Part shown: one piece after another, positions 44,901-56,948 of the stretch
How positions within the stretch are numbered: position 1 is the stretch's first letter
Layout: every line of letters begins with the position of its first letter
Source: Sphaerulina vaccinii
Taxonomy: Eukaryota > Ascomycota > Dothideomycetes > Mycosphaerellales > Mycosphaerellaceae
Assembly: GCA_022570795.1 (NCBI GenBank)
Contig: JAKUDP010000009.1
Span: 372,001-436,000, forward strand
Direction of reading: 5' to 3'
Length of the DNA stretch: 64,000 bases
Position numbers and translations under genes: made by a program
Notes under the pieces: model-generated
What the model was told of the DNA's origin: nothing
The model's database searches: none
Seen by the model: the letters and a program-made list of their open reading frames with translations, nothing else

Positions 44901-47900
44901 TATATTCTAGAAAATTAAAAAGAGGTTTCAAATAGCTTCTCTATTAAAGTACTTTAACTCTATACTATACTTGCGTATCGAGAGTAATATATCTAAGTTT
45001 GCAATTACTAGCATTCTTAGCTAGTTATTTAGATTAGAATAGTATCCTATTACCTTCTATTTAAAAAAGATAATCCTAGTAGAGTATAATTATAAAATAT
45101 ATAATTAAGAACTACTAGTAGTTATAGAGTTGTTTAAGGTATAGTAACTATACCTCGAGGGCGCTCTATATATAATCGACGTACTTATCGACTATATAAA
45201 CCTATAAGAGTTTATAGATATAAAGAAACTAATAGGTTATTAGGCCTACTAGGCAATCTTTTTTATAGCCTTTAACTTTACTATTATATATTAGGTAGGA
45301 ACTCGAAATCTAGCTAATATACCTTTAAAATATAGTAACTATACTATAGAAGAGTAGCAAGTTACTACTCTTCTACCTACCTTACAAAGCAAACTACAAG
45401 TATAGAATATACTTATATACTTGCCTAGTATATAAAATATAAGTAATCCGAGTATATATTATATTTATACTATATATACTATACTTGGCAAAGAGTAAAT
45501 ATCCTATAGAGGCTTTATCTATAGTATAAGATCTCTTTCTACCTACTTAGAAATACTAGTAGAACAAGTAGTACCTACCTTATAAAGGCTCGTTTACTAA
45601 TAGCTAGTAGAGAAGCATATAGGTATATTGCTACTAGCTTGTATTGCGGCCGCAATCGTAGCGTAGGAGTAGCTATATATAGCTAATATTTCTAACTTAG
45701 TACTAGATTAGATAAAGTTACTTGTCTAGTTAGAGCCTTCGGCTCGAGAAGCCTATAATAAGGCTATAAGCAATAGTAGTATAGGCAAAGCGCTTATTAC
45801 TAAAGAAGGGAACTTATAGTTTGAAAAAGCTTTATATATACTAAAGAACTATATATTATATACTTAGGTAATATATATATATATATATTATAACAATTTT
45901 CTTACTAGCTACTTTAGTAAAAATAAGACTATTACCTTTATATATCGGAAGTACTAGTAGCTATAGATAAGTAAGGATATTACTAGTTATATCGAGATCT
46001 ATAGTTATTACTAGAAGGCCAAAGCGCGTTACTATTATCCCTATAGCGAGTTAACTACGCTACTACTACTAGATAGGCTATTCTAAGAATTAACCTAGAA
46101 CTTTATTATAGACCTTCCTCTAAGTAAGCGAGATAGCTATATATATAATATAATCCTTATAATTGTTAACTACTATACTAAAATATATATCTTCGTACCT
46201 ACTACTAAGAAATATATAAGTATCGACCTTATCGATATTCTATATAGAGAAGTAGTTTATTACTATAATATACTATCTAGAATTATAAGTAATAGAGGTT
46301 CGGTTTTTACTAGCTAGTTCTAGTCGGACTTCTACTATAAAGCGCAAATAAAGTATAGGCTAAGTATAGCCTTCTATTCTTAGACTAATAGTTAGACTAA
46401 GTATGCGAACCAAACGCTTAAGATATACCTACGTATCTACTATAGTAAGTAGTAGAATAACTAGGTAGAGCTATTAGTATAGGCTAAGTTTGCCTATAAT
46501 AATAGTACTTATTTACTTTCTAAAAAGTCTCTATTTATAGAGCTTTATAGATTTAATCTAGAGCTAGTAGTATATATAAGAGAAGCTCGGGGCGCGCTTT
46601 CTAAAAAGGAGGTGCTAGTAGCAACTAATATAGCTCGAAGATTAAAGCAAAGCTATAAAAAGCTAATATAGTAATAGTAAGAAGTAGGCAAAGCGCAAGC
46701 AAAGTACTTTAATATAAAGTATACTCTAATATAGTATAATGTCGAATAGTAAGTTTTGCTTTCTACTAAGAACTTAAAGCTAAAAGTACCTTCGAAGAAG
46801 CTTGCAAACAAGTTTGCTAGACTATTTAAAGTTATTAATATAGTCGGAAAGTAGGCATATTGCCTAGCTTTACTATCTAACTTATATATTTATAATATCT
46901 TTTATATATCTTTTCTTAAGCTTTAGAAAGGTAGCGAGTCGCAGGTAGGGAGCCTACTACTTATAGACGAAGAGAGTATATATAAAGTTAAGAAGATTTT
47001 TAATACTCGAGTCTAAAAGAGAGTCCGATACTACCTAGTAAGGTAGCGAGAATAGCTTAAGAAATATAACTAGTAGGAACCTAAAGAATATATCGGAGAA
47101 TATATAGCGCTTAATAAGTTCGAGTCGTAGGCGGCGAGTAGCCGCACTACAAAGAAGAAGTAGAAATAATCTAAAGCTATAGAGTTAGTAGATACTAGAT
47201 AGGAAAAGTATATTTAAGTTTATAGAAATATATTTCTATTTACTACTTGCCTATAGCAAAGGTAGTTAGTAGTATAAGTAGAGAGTATAACAAGCTTATA
47301 TAAGGCTACTATATAGGTCTAAGAATAATCGACTTTATACCTAATTAGAGCCTCCCTCTTCTACTAAATTATATTATTAAAGTATAACTCTAGGTAACTT
47401 TATACCTACCTAGAGCCTCTTCTTATAGAGTATAGGTAGCGAGTAGGCTACTTAATAGTATTACTATTATTAGCTTTATCTACCTTGCCTATCTTATTAT
47501 CTTCTCCTTCTACTACCTTCTTCTCCTCTCTCTCTCCCTCCTCTTCTCTCTCCTCTACCTCCTTCTTCTCTTCGATATTAGAAAGGCTACTCTCCTCCTA
47601 ATTACTACTATCTAGGTAGGTAGTAGCAAGAGTAGTTTCGAGGATAGAAGTAGTAATACTATTTATATACTAGGCCTATAAGAACTATTAGTATTAGGTA
47701 TAATATATATATATTATACTAGAGTAGGAGTATAGGAGTATATTATACCTCGAAGGAGAGCTCGAATTAAGCTTAGGTAAAGTTAGCTATAGTCTAGTCT
47801 AAGAGGAATTTGCTAGTAGCTATACTATTACTATAACCTACCTATATAGTAGATATACCCTTCTTAGGTATCTTAAACTCTCCGAGTAATTTGCTACTAT

Positions 47901-48996
47901 TAGCCTAGATAAGGCGCTTAGTCTTATTAATAAAAGAGAGGAAGTAGGTAAAGTAGCGCTTAATCTAATTCTAGTATACGCCTAGCGCAAGGCAATTAAG
48001 CTTAGTATAGTAGAAGAGTACCTAGCGCGCCTACTAATATAGGTTAGTATTCTCGATATAGATATAGATATAGTAGCTATAAAAGTAGTAAGTATACTTT
48101 CTTACCTTGCCAACCTTTATTATACTATTATAGGCCTCTATAGCAGCTGCGACACGTATTTAGTTAGTAGGCAACTTATAGCAGACTCGAGTTTACTAAG
48201 TATATATATAGTCTATTATATATAGAAAGTAGCGAGAGTATACTAAAATATTCTACTTAAAAGAGAAAGCAAAATCTTTAGAAGTATAAGGTAGGTAGTT
48301 AAGTGCGGCGCGAGCGCGGCGAGCGGCTATTATACTTATAGAACAAGTATATAGTACATACGTAGCGAGTACTAATATATAAAAGATAGTACTACTACAA
48401 GTAGTAAAAGGCCGATTATATATATATATATATTTATAAAAAAGAAAAGAAACTAAGAAAAAGTTCTAAATATATATTTATTATAGTCGCTAGGTAGTAG
48501 CGACTAGTAAGTAGCAATTGCGCGTTATATATAAGTTATATAGTAACTCTTTACTATTATTATAAAGTAAAGCTAAAGTTATAGAGATTAGGCTAATACT
48601 AAGAATACTAAAACTAAAGCTAATAATACAAATTATATAGACTATTATAAGATTCTTATATATAATATATATAGGTAGTAATAAGCGCATTATATAATAT
48701 ACTACTATAAGGAGTATATATATTTCTTACTAGAATATTACTAAAAGTAGCTTCTTAGAGAAAGAAGATAATTATAAAAGCTAGGTCTAAGAATATAGTA
48801 TCTTAACTCTAAAAAGAGAATCTAGATTACTAGGTAATTCTATATTCTTAGTTCTGAAAGTAGAGTATATATAGTGCGTAGTTGCTCTATAACTCTAAGA
48901 GCTCCTATATTCTTTATAGAGGTAAGAATTAGTTTATATAACTAATACTCTTATTAACTAGTACTCTATATATTACTATATACCTATACTCTTATA
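41927..48996 (+). mobile_element. Complete RIP-inactivated Ty3/gypsy chromovirus
   Basis: A 7070-bp element with direct 224-bp LTRs (41927-42150 and 48773-48996), ends TATAAAAG..CTTATA, and a taatc duplication at 41922-41926 and 48997-49001. Read on the plus strand past stops: gag (about 42280-43430), protease (about 43520-43780), reverse transcriptase (about 43990-44560), RNase H (about 44930-45300), integrase (about 45820-46700) and a chromodomain (about 46975-47120) with the usual aromatic and Glu-rich pattern. About 1.65 kb separate the chromodomain from the 3' LTR, which is long for this group. It sits inside the 3' region of the gypsy element described on either side. Confidence 0.9.
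47450..48350 (-). other. Possible antisense coding region in the gypsy 3' part
   Basis: Between the chromodomain and the 3' LTR the reverse strand can be read for several hundred bases with few interruptions other than TAG. The reading includes NYSESLRYLRRVYLLYR and a Glu/Lys/Arg-rich end corresponding to the CTC/TTC-rich plus-strand tract at 47500-47580. I do not recognise the product. It may be an extra antisense gene carried by the element, or low-complexity sequence that happens to read well. Confidence 0.3.
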
Positions 48997-49001
48997 TAAT
49001 C

Positions 49002-49248
49002 TTTCTAATCTCTCGACTTTCGAGAGATTAAAGAGAGTACCGAAATTAAAAGAAGAATCTCTTTTATATATATAGGTAATAAGTATTATAATTATAAATA
49101 GTTAGTATATATAACTTACTATTCTATTTTACTAATTAGAATATAAGAACTTTTTTTACTTACTTCCTTATAGATATATTAATAAGCTCTAACTAGATTA
49201 AGCTTAGCCTCTACTTAGTAAGATTATTAGGTCCTCTATAACCTAATA
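49002..49248 (+). mobile_element. Right end and 3' LTR of the split plus-strand gypsy element
   Basis: This continues the element broken at 41921. Positions 49056-49248 are the 193-bp repeat shared in inverted orientation with 36283-36475, ending CCTAATA (RIPed CA), and are the likely 3' LTR. The sequence to the right belongs to the older copia copy. A small inverted repeat (tctcgactttcgagaga) lies at 49011-49027. Confidence 0.65.
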
Positions 49249-49761
49249 TTTAGCTCTATTACTTTATACTATTTAGAAAGAGTTTCTAAATTAAAGTTTA
49301 GCTTTTCTTTTCTATTATTAAAAAATAAGTAGTATATCTCTTTTCTAGTAAAGTAGAAAAGCCTACTTTTTTTTAAAAAAGTTATTAACTATTTTAAGCT
49401 ACTACTTAATTTTTTTTTTAAAAATAGATAAAAGTTTATAAATTTTAATAGATATAAAAGCTAGCTTATAAAGCTTTCTTTATATATATTTTTTTTATAC
49501 TACTTTATTTTAGCTATAGTATAGACTCTATATTTCTTATATACTTTTAGAATAGAAATTTTATTTTTTAAATCTAAAACTAGATAAAAAATTTTTACTA
49601 CTTTTTTTCTAAAATATATAAGCTTTCTATACTAGAGCTTCTATTTATCTTAGATAGTCTTTATATTAAAGATATATACTTTATCTACTAATTTCTATAA
49701 AAAGTATATCTAAGTAGCTTCTACTAGATTTTTATTAATTTTTTTAATAAATAGTACTTTT
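49249..49761 (-). mobile_element. Older copia copy, piece 1 (integrase region)
   Basis: The reverse complement aligns with about 51890-52420 of the younger copia element, with dense C-to-T and G-to-A differences. It is part of a heavily RIPed reverse-strand copia element whose other pieces lie at 55481-56173, 56949-58242 and 63874-64000. Its reverse transcriptase and 3' LTR, expected left of 49249, are not in the window. Confidence 0.75.
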
Positions 49762-52700
49762 TGTTAGAAAGTACAGTCTAGTTGGACTATCTGAGAGATA
49801 GCCCCTAGGGATCAGAACATATAATATAGGTCACGTAACAATAGGTCATATGACTTATCTAATACTCTATATCTTAGAAGGAGATGCAACCTATAACTAA
49901 CTAATATAATTAATATAGTTAGTTCCTATCTGACGCTTCTACTTCTATCGCGTATTGAGACCCTTCCTACACGTCGTAGGCGTGTATATTGTTGTCCTAT
50001 TTCGATAGGTTATAAGCCCGGGTTTGCGGAGGAAGTATTAGATAGTAACAGTTAGCCTTTTCTAATAGTAGGACACGAACCTGCGATAAAAGAAGTATCG
50101 GGAGACTCGAGGTATACCTATCTATACTACTAAGAAGATATAGAAGATCCCGGCAAGTTCTGGACGTTCCTATAGGTAGATAAGATAGAGAAGAACCTAG
50201 TAAGGCACACTTAAGGAGCAGAGCTTAGAGAGTATAAAGAGGAAAAGGTAAGCTAGAGGCTAAAGTACTATCTTATATAGATAAGACTTAACCTCTATAC
50301 TAGAGTACTACTAATACCTTAGAAAGGTATGTCCCTCTAAGAAGAGACTTTTTAAGTCTATCTGCAAGTGTAGTTAAGTAGGAAACTATACTAAGCTTAT
50401 CTAAAAGAGAAGGAAGAGAGTCTTAGACTAGGAAAGCAGCTATCTAGAAACTGCTACTAAAATTGTTTAAAAGAGTATTAATTTTTAGAGAGTTTAGTTT
50501 TTAATATTTTAGGTAAAATAGATCAAGAGCAAGGAAGTAGATTTGGAGGCAAGAGAGCTATACTAATACTAACAAGAGAGAACTATAAGTCCTAGTTTAG
50601 GATAATAAGGATATATCTTATATCTAAGCAAGTAGAATAGGTTCTATTAGAGACTATACTAGATACTCTAGCATTAACTCCTTTAGGATATATATTAACT
50701 ATATTATTAGACTCGCTAGATAGCTCTATTAAGAGAGCATCCTATAAGAAGTATAATATAGTAGCTCTCTATAAGATATATATCTGCATATTAGTAGATA
50801 ATTAGGAAGCGATATAGGAAATTAAGATAGTAAGAGAGCTCTAGGAATAGGCTAAAAAGAGGTATAAGAGTAAGCTTCAAGCTATAGGAAGAAGCCTTCT
50901 CAAATAGTATACTACGTTCGAGATGCAAGATAGCTAGACGATTAATAAAGTATAGCAGAGCCTAAGCACTATTATAAGAAGAGTAGTTGCAATCTCCCTA
51001 TAGTTTAAAGAAATCAAGACTAAGAATAGGAAGATATAGCAACTCCTTGCGGCTCTACCTAAGTCCTACTTAACAATTAGAGACAGCATAGACCTAAGGT
51101 AGGATCTTGAGCCTTAGGACATCCTTGGAATCCTAAGAGAAAAACAGGAACAGATAACAGGCCGAGAGATAGCTATATTCACTAAGAAAGGCACCTAGGG
51201 ACTACTAGCCTATTTCCTCTATAGAGGACTATATATCTAGAATAATTGCCCTAGACTTGAGAGAGCAAAGAGGGCTACTAAGACTATAGCACCAAAGATA
51301 GAATACCGAGTTAAGAAAAGACACTCTCTATTAAGACAAAAGAGAGGATCTTTACTAGGGAAAGATAAACTTAAAGAAATAGTAAAGAAACTCAAACTTA
51401 AAGTACAATCTTTTAAGAAAAAATCCAACTTAAGTAAGAAGTACCTAAAGAAGGCCTTTATAGTATAAGAAAATGCAAAGTTACTAACTACCTTAGAAGC
51501 ATCTCAGACCCTATTAGAGGATAAGGATATAGATAAGGTAGCCTACTTAACTATAGACGCAAAAGGCAAGTATAGGCTATCGGAATAGCTACTTAACTCT
51601 TATACTTCTACCTATATAACTAACTAAGAATTACTCTTTAGGGAACTAAAACCTCTTCAGACTAGGAAGTAGATTAAGGTCGGTAGTAGCTACTTAATAG
51701 CTACACATATTAGGAAAGTAGTAATAGGGGGAAGAAAGAGGAAATAGATTATACTAAAAGATATCCTATTTGTACCTAGTCTTAGAGTTAATCTCGTTTT
51801 ATAGAGTTAGTTTAGTAAGTAGTTCGGTATTCAACTACTAAAATTTATACTTGTTTTAGCCTCTAGAAAAGTAGTTGTCTAGATAAGAATATTAGAAGGA
51901 GTCCTATTTATTAAAGAGATTAATAAGAGTCTAGCTAAGTCCGCCAGGCCCTAGGGGCTCGACCGAAATCAAGTATACTTCTTATAGGAATTAATAGATA
52001 AAGTATATACTTTCTATATATTAGAGAGTACCTAGGATTAGTAGGAGCTCTAGCATCGAAGGCTTGTATATTTTGGGGAGAAGGTAGTAAAGGACCTTTA
52101 CTAGGTCTTAGATTTAAAGAGCCTAATACTAATTCCAAAGGAGTATAGAGTATATAGGGTCTATGCAATAGCAAAGATAAAGTAGCATAGAGGGAAAGAG
52201 ACATAGCAGAAGCCCTAAAGGCTAGCTCTTATATCTATTAATATCTATAGACCCCTACCTATCTTAAAATTAGAATTCAAGTAGTAGCTTAAAATTGTTA
52301 ACAACTTCTTAAGAAAGAAGTGGGCCTTCCTACTAAAGTTAAGAATAGATACACTACCTACCCTCTACTAATAGAAAAGGAAGGCAGAGCTTCAATCTAG
52401 AAATCCTCTCTAAGTAGTAAGGAGTAATAGAGCAAGGGAGCTTCTTACTATACTAAAGTAGTAGGAGAGAGAGAATAGAATCTCTTTCTATACTACTAAG
52501 GCATATAACTCTATTTAGAATAGAGTTGTTAAAAGGTCGATCTAGACCTCTAAAGAAAGAGTAAGGGCGATGCTAGAAGAATCCAATATACTAATTAAGT
52601 TCTAGCCTAAAGTACTAGAAGTAAGTATTATTATTAGGAATGCTCTTCCAAATAGGCTAGATATTAATAGATTCAAAGTCTTACCCGAGGAGGCGTTCTT

Positions 52701-55475
52701 AGAATAGAGACCTCTAGTATTATACTTTAGAGTCTAGGGCTATAGAGTAGTTATATATATAAACCCAAAGTCCTAGCTAGATAGAATGCGATTAGATAAA
52801 CTAATAAATAGAGGCAAGAATACTATATTCGTCGGTTATATTCTAGACACTACTAAAATATAGCTTTTCTAGGAGCCTAATATAGGGGCTATTAAGGCCT
52901 ATAGCAATACTAAGTAGTTTGAGTATAAGAAAGAAGGAGATTTGGAGTTGAATATTCCTAGGCTTAACTAATCTAGTATTGCACTAGTTAGGAAACTAGT
53001 TAGGAGACTAAAGAAGTAGGAGGAGTCCTAAAGTCCGTCGGGCCCTAGGGGCCCGACCAAATATTAACTACTATTTATATAGCTTGGACCTCTACCGAAG
53101 GACAAGGAGGAGTACTAGAGGATAGATCTAGAAGAAGAAAACTCCGGGAGCATATAGCTTTAGGAGGAGAAAATTAGAATAGAGTAGCCGACTAATTAGC
53201 CGACCGAAGTTCGTTAAGAGACTAGTAGAAATATATATATTAGAAAATATCTAGATGTTATATAAGATCTACTAGAAGTAAGGATGCAATCCTAGAAGAG
53301 AAGAAAATCTATCTCGGATAAAGGGGAAGGACCTAAACCTAAGGCCTATAGTATAGTTACAAGGCAGATCCTCTAAAAGAGGCAGAGAGATAAGGAAGAG
53401 GATATACCTAACCTAAAGTATTATAAGGCATTCCTTAGCCTAATTAAAGAAGAAGGGGATTGCATCTAGGAAACCTTAGTAGAGATTAAGGAGGTTGCAT
53501 TTATAGCACTTAGACCTAATATTGCTTTAAAGCAAGAGGTCCCTATTCCAAAGTCCTATAAAGAGGCAATATAGGATCCTAAATAGAGCTATATATAGAA
53601 AGAAGCAATCTAGAGAGAACTAGTAGCTTTAGATAGTAACTATACCTAGAAGCCGGTTATACTACTAAAGGGTACAAACCTTATAACATCTAGGTAGGTC
53701 TTTAATATAAAAAGATTAATTAGTAGAGCTATTAAAAAGTTTAAGGCAAGACTAGTTACTAGAGGGTTCTCCTAGAAGTTTGGAGTAGACTTTAAGGATA
53801 CCTTTATACTAACTATAAGGTATAATACTTTAAGGGTATTTATAGTAGTTATTTGCGAGAAGGACTTAGAGATGCACTAAGTAGATATAAATAATACATT
53901 TATAGAGAGCTCTCTAAAAGAAGATATCTATATAATCCTACCTCTAGGAGTAGAGGTCCTACTAAACTAGGTCCTAAAGATCCTAAGGAGTCTCTATAGA
54001 CTTAAGCAAGTAGCAAGAGACTAGAATAAACTCTGCGTCTCAAAGCTAGAACAGATAGGATTCGATTAATTAGAGATCGACCTATACCTACTTATCTATA
54101 GGGAAAGAAGAATTATAGTTCTAACCTATATAGATAACATACCTATTATAGTACTAGAGCTAAAGGATGTTCTCTAGTTTAAGAAATAGCTTAGCAAGGT
54201 CTTCAAGATTAAGAATCTAAAGGAGCCAGAAAAGATTCTTAGGATAAAGATAATAAGGGATAGAGTTGTAGGAACTCTAAAGCTTAATTAAGAACACTAT
54301 ATCTAAGAGAACTTTGCAAGGCTAAATATAACCAAAAAAAATGCCTATCTAACTCTATTACTAATAGATAGTTATAAAAGCCTTACTAAGGCAATTCTAT
54401 CTAATAAGAGATGTACTAAATAGAAGTACTAAAGCTAGACAGGTATATAGATATAGCCGATAGTTATAACAAGACTAGATATTGCTTTCGCTCTTAGCAG
54501 ACTAAGCTTATATATAGCTAACCTAACAAGAGGATATATAAATACTCTAAAGAAACTAGTAAGATACCTTAGGTTGTCCCTAGACCTAGGACTTATATTT
54601 AGGAGAGATAGTAGAGGACTTATTAGATACTTAGACTCTAACTATATAATAGACAAGGCAGACAGAGTCTTAATCCTCGGATCTATCTTCTTCCTCTACG
54701 AAGTACTAGTATCTTAGATAAGTAAGAAGTAGAAGTCTATAGTAATATCAACTATAGAGGCTAAGTATATAGCTCTAAATGCATATACCAAGCAATCTCA
54801 ATTCCTAGTAGCACTTCTAAGGGAAATAGACTATATAGAGCTAGTAGGAGAATGTTCTTTTTAACTACTTGTTAAAGCAAACTCTAATACGGTAAATAAA
54901 CTTAGACCTATTTAGATTATAGGAGACAACTAAGCATCTTTGACCCTTATTAAGGATGCCTATACCTATAAGAGATTAAAGTATATTAATATTGCTTATA
55001 ACAATATTAGGAGACTTTAGTAGTAATAGAGGATAGTAGTAGTATATATCCTAACAAAAGAGATAGTTGCAGATAGGTTAACTAAGCTAAAGAATAGTCC
55101 CTAATTCTAGGAGTTTGTAAGACAACTCCGGCTTGCTTAGCCTCTATCGGGCCCCTAGGGCCTAATAGGTTTATATAAGGGATAAGTACTAGAATATAGG
55201 GCAGAAGGACTATCTAGCCTAAGTAGGAGTATTAGAAAGTATAGTCTAGTTAGACTATCTAAGAGACACCCCCTAGGGATTAGAATATATAATATAGGTC
55301 ACGTAACAATAGGTCGCGTAACTTATCTAATACTCTATATCTTAGGAGGAGATGCAACCTATAACTAACTAATACAATTAACATAGTTAGTTCCTATCTA
55401 ACGCTTCTACTTCTATCGCGTATTAAGACCCTTTCTATACGTCGCAGGCGTATATATTGTCGTCCTATTTCGATA
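49762..55475 (+). mobile_element. Complete Ty1/copia element, lightly RIPed
   Basis: A 5714-bp element with 246-bp LTRs (49762-50007 and 55230-55475) and a ctttt duplication (49757-49761 and 55476-55480). Plus-strand reading gives gag (about 50190-51230), protease and integrase (about 51640-52700), reverse transcriptase (about 53570-54330, start of the LPKG/TSRWVF type) and RNase H (about 54600-55060), the copia order with integrase before reverse transcriptase. By eye the two LTRs differ at about two dozen sites, nearly all transitions. It keeps more CA and TG than its neighbours, so it is the youngest or least RIPed insertion here. Reading frames are still broken by stops. Confidence 0.9.
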
Positions 55476-55480
55476 CTTTT

Positions 55481-55655
55481 TATTATTTATAGCTAGTTAT
55501 TAGGGGCGCTAAGGGACCTCCCTCCTAGTTAGCAAGGTCGGAGAAAGGTACTAAAAGCTATCTATACTATCGAATAGTATATAAGAAGATTACTAAAATA
55601 CCTCTTATTTAGTTAGCTAGCTTAGATAGATCTAATTTAGTATTATATTCTAATA
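55481..55655. mobile_element. Probable 175-bp solo LTR
   Basis: Relative to the copia alignment this stretch is an insertion in the older copia copy. It begins TATTATTT, ends TCTAATA and is flanked on both sides by ctttt (55476-55480 and 55656-55660). It includes a GC-richer patch (ggggcgctaagggacc). The family is not represented elsewhere in the window. Confidence 0.5.
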
Positions 55656-56173
55656 CTTTTCTAGATATTCTTATCTAGATAACTACTTTTCTAAAAGGTA
55701 AAATAAATATAAATTTTAGTAGTTAAATACTAAACTACTTACTAAACTAATTCTATAAAATAAGATTAACTCTAAAACTAGATATAAATAGAATATCTTT
55801 TAGTATAATCTATTTCCTTTTTCTTCTTTCTATTACTATTTTTCTAATATATATAGCTATTAAGTAGCTACTACTAACCTTAATCTACTTCCTAGTCTAA
55901 AAAAGTTTTAGTTCTCTAAAAAGTAATTTTTAGTTAGTTATATAAATAGAAGTATAAAAATTAAGTAGCTATTCTAATAGCTATACTTACTTTTTATATC
56001 TATAGTTAAGTAGGCTACTTTATCTATATTCTTATCTTCTAATAGAGTCTAAGATACTTCTAAAGTAGTTAGTAACTCTATATTTTCTTATACTATAAAA
56101 GCTTTTTTTAAGTACTTTTTACTTAAGTTAGATTTCTTTTTAAAGAATTATACTTTAAGTTTAAGTTTCTTTA
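55656..56173 (-). mobile_element. Older copia copy, piece 2 (gag-protease region)
   Basis: The reverse complement aligns with about 51390-51880 of the younger copia element, strongly RIPed. Left neighbour: the probable solo LTR. Right neighbour: TRIM copy 2, whose cttta duplication interrupts a sequence that is continuous in the younger copia element. Confidence 0.78.
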
Positions 56174-56948
56174 TATAAGAGTATAGTTACGAGCGAGCTA
56201 CGCGCTTATATAAGCGAGGTCACGTGCCTATATTATATAATTTAAGCCTTTATAAAGTCTCGAATTATTTAATTACTATTAAAAAGCCGAGACTTTCTAT
56301 CTTTTAGCTAATTAGGTATAGCCTATATATAGCGCTTTTATAATAGTCTCGGCTTTTGTCTTTAACCTCGCAACTAAGGCGCCTATATAGTATAGGAGTT
56401 GTGCGTCTTAGTTTAGCTTTATAAGAGTATTAAAACAAAACTAATATTACTACTATAATATATATTAGTTTAGAATATAGGTCTTAGTAGGCCCTACTTC
56501 TAAATTTCGTACTATATATACTTTTTAGTTATAAGACTACTTGCTTTCCTCTAGTTTAAGTTGTTATATAGCTTCGGAGATATATATATAAATTATATAG
56601 TTAAAGTACCGAGGTTGCGCCTAGGCTTTAAAAGTACTCTTTTATAGTATAATATTATAATCTAACTAAGTTAGTTATATTAGTTCCGAGAGTTCTAATT
56701 AGCTAGAGCTTGTCTTAAGCTTAGGCCTAGTTTTACTTCTTAGGCCTCGAGAGCGAGTTCTTAGAGGAGAGGAAATAATTATAAAAGTATAGTTACAAGC
56801 GAGCTACGCGCTTATATAAGCGAGGTTATATACCTATATTATATAATTTAAGCTTTTATAAAGTCTCGGATTATTCGATTACTATTAAAAAGCCGAGACT
56901 TTCTATCTTTTAGCTAATTAGATATAGCCTATATATAGTACTTTTATA
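56174..56948. mobile_element. TRIM-like miniature LTR retrotransposon, copy 2 (inverted)
   Basis: A 775-bp element, the reverse complement of the copy at 33011-33785. Terminal repeats are 56174-56342 and 56780-56948 (169 bp each). The target duplication is cttta (56169-56173 and 56949-56953), splitting the older copia copy at a point where the younger copy reads straight through. The interior carries no coding signal. Matching lengths in both copies show that the boundaries are real. Confidence 0.88.

Noticed and set aside
48490..48690. 66-codon hydrophobic reverse-strand frame inside the gypsy element
   Set aside because: Composition follows the AT-rich DNA (Ile/Leu/Tyr); no start context. 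It may at most be part of the doubtful antisense region and is not called separately.
36283..49248. A single DNA transposon with 193-bp terminal inverted repeats
   Set aside because: The inverted 193-bp ends belong to 3' LTRs of two oppositely oriented gypsy copies whose integrase and chromodomain regions are also inverted; flanking duplications do not match.
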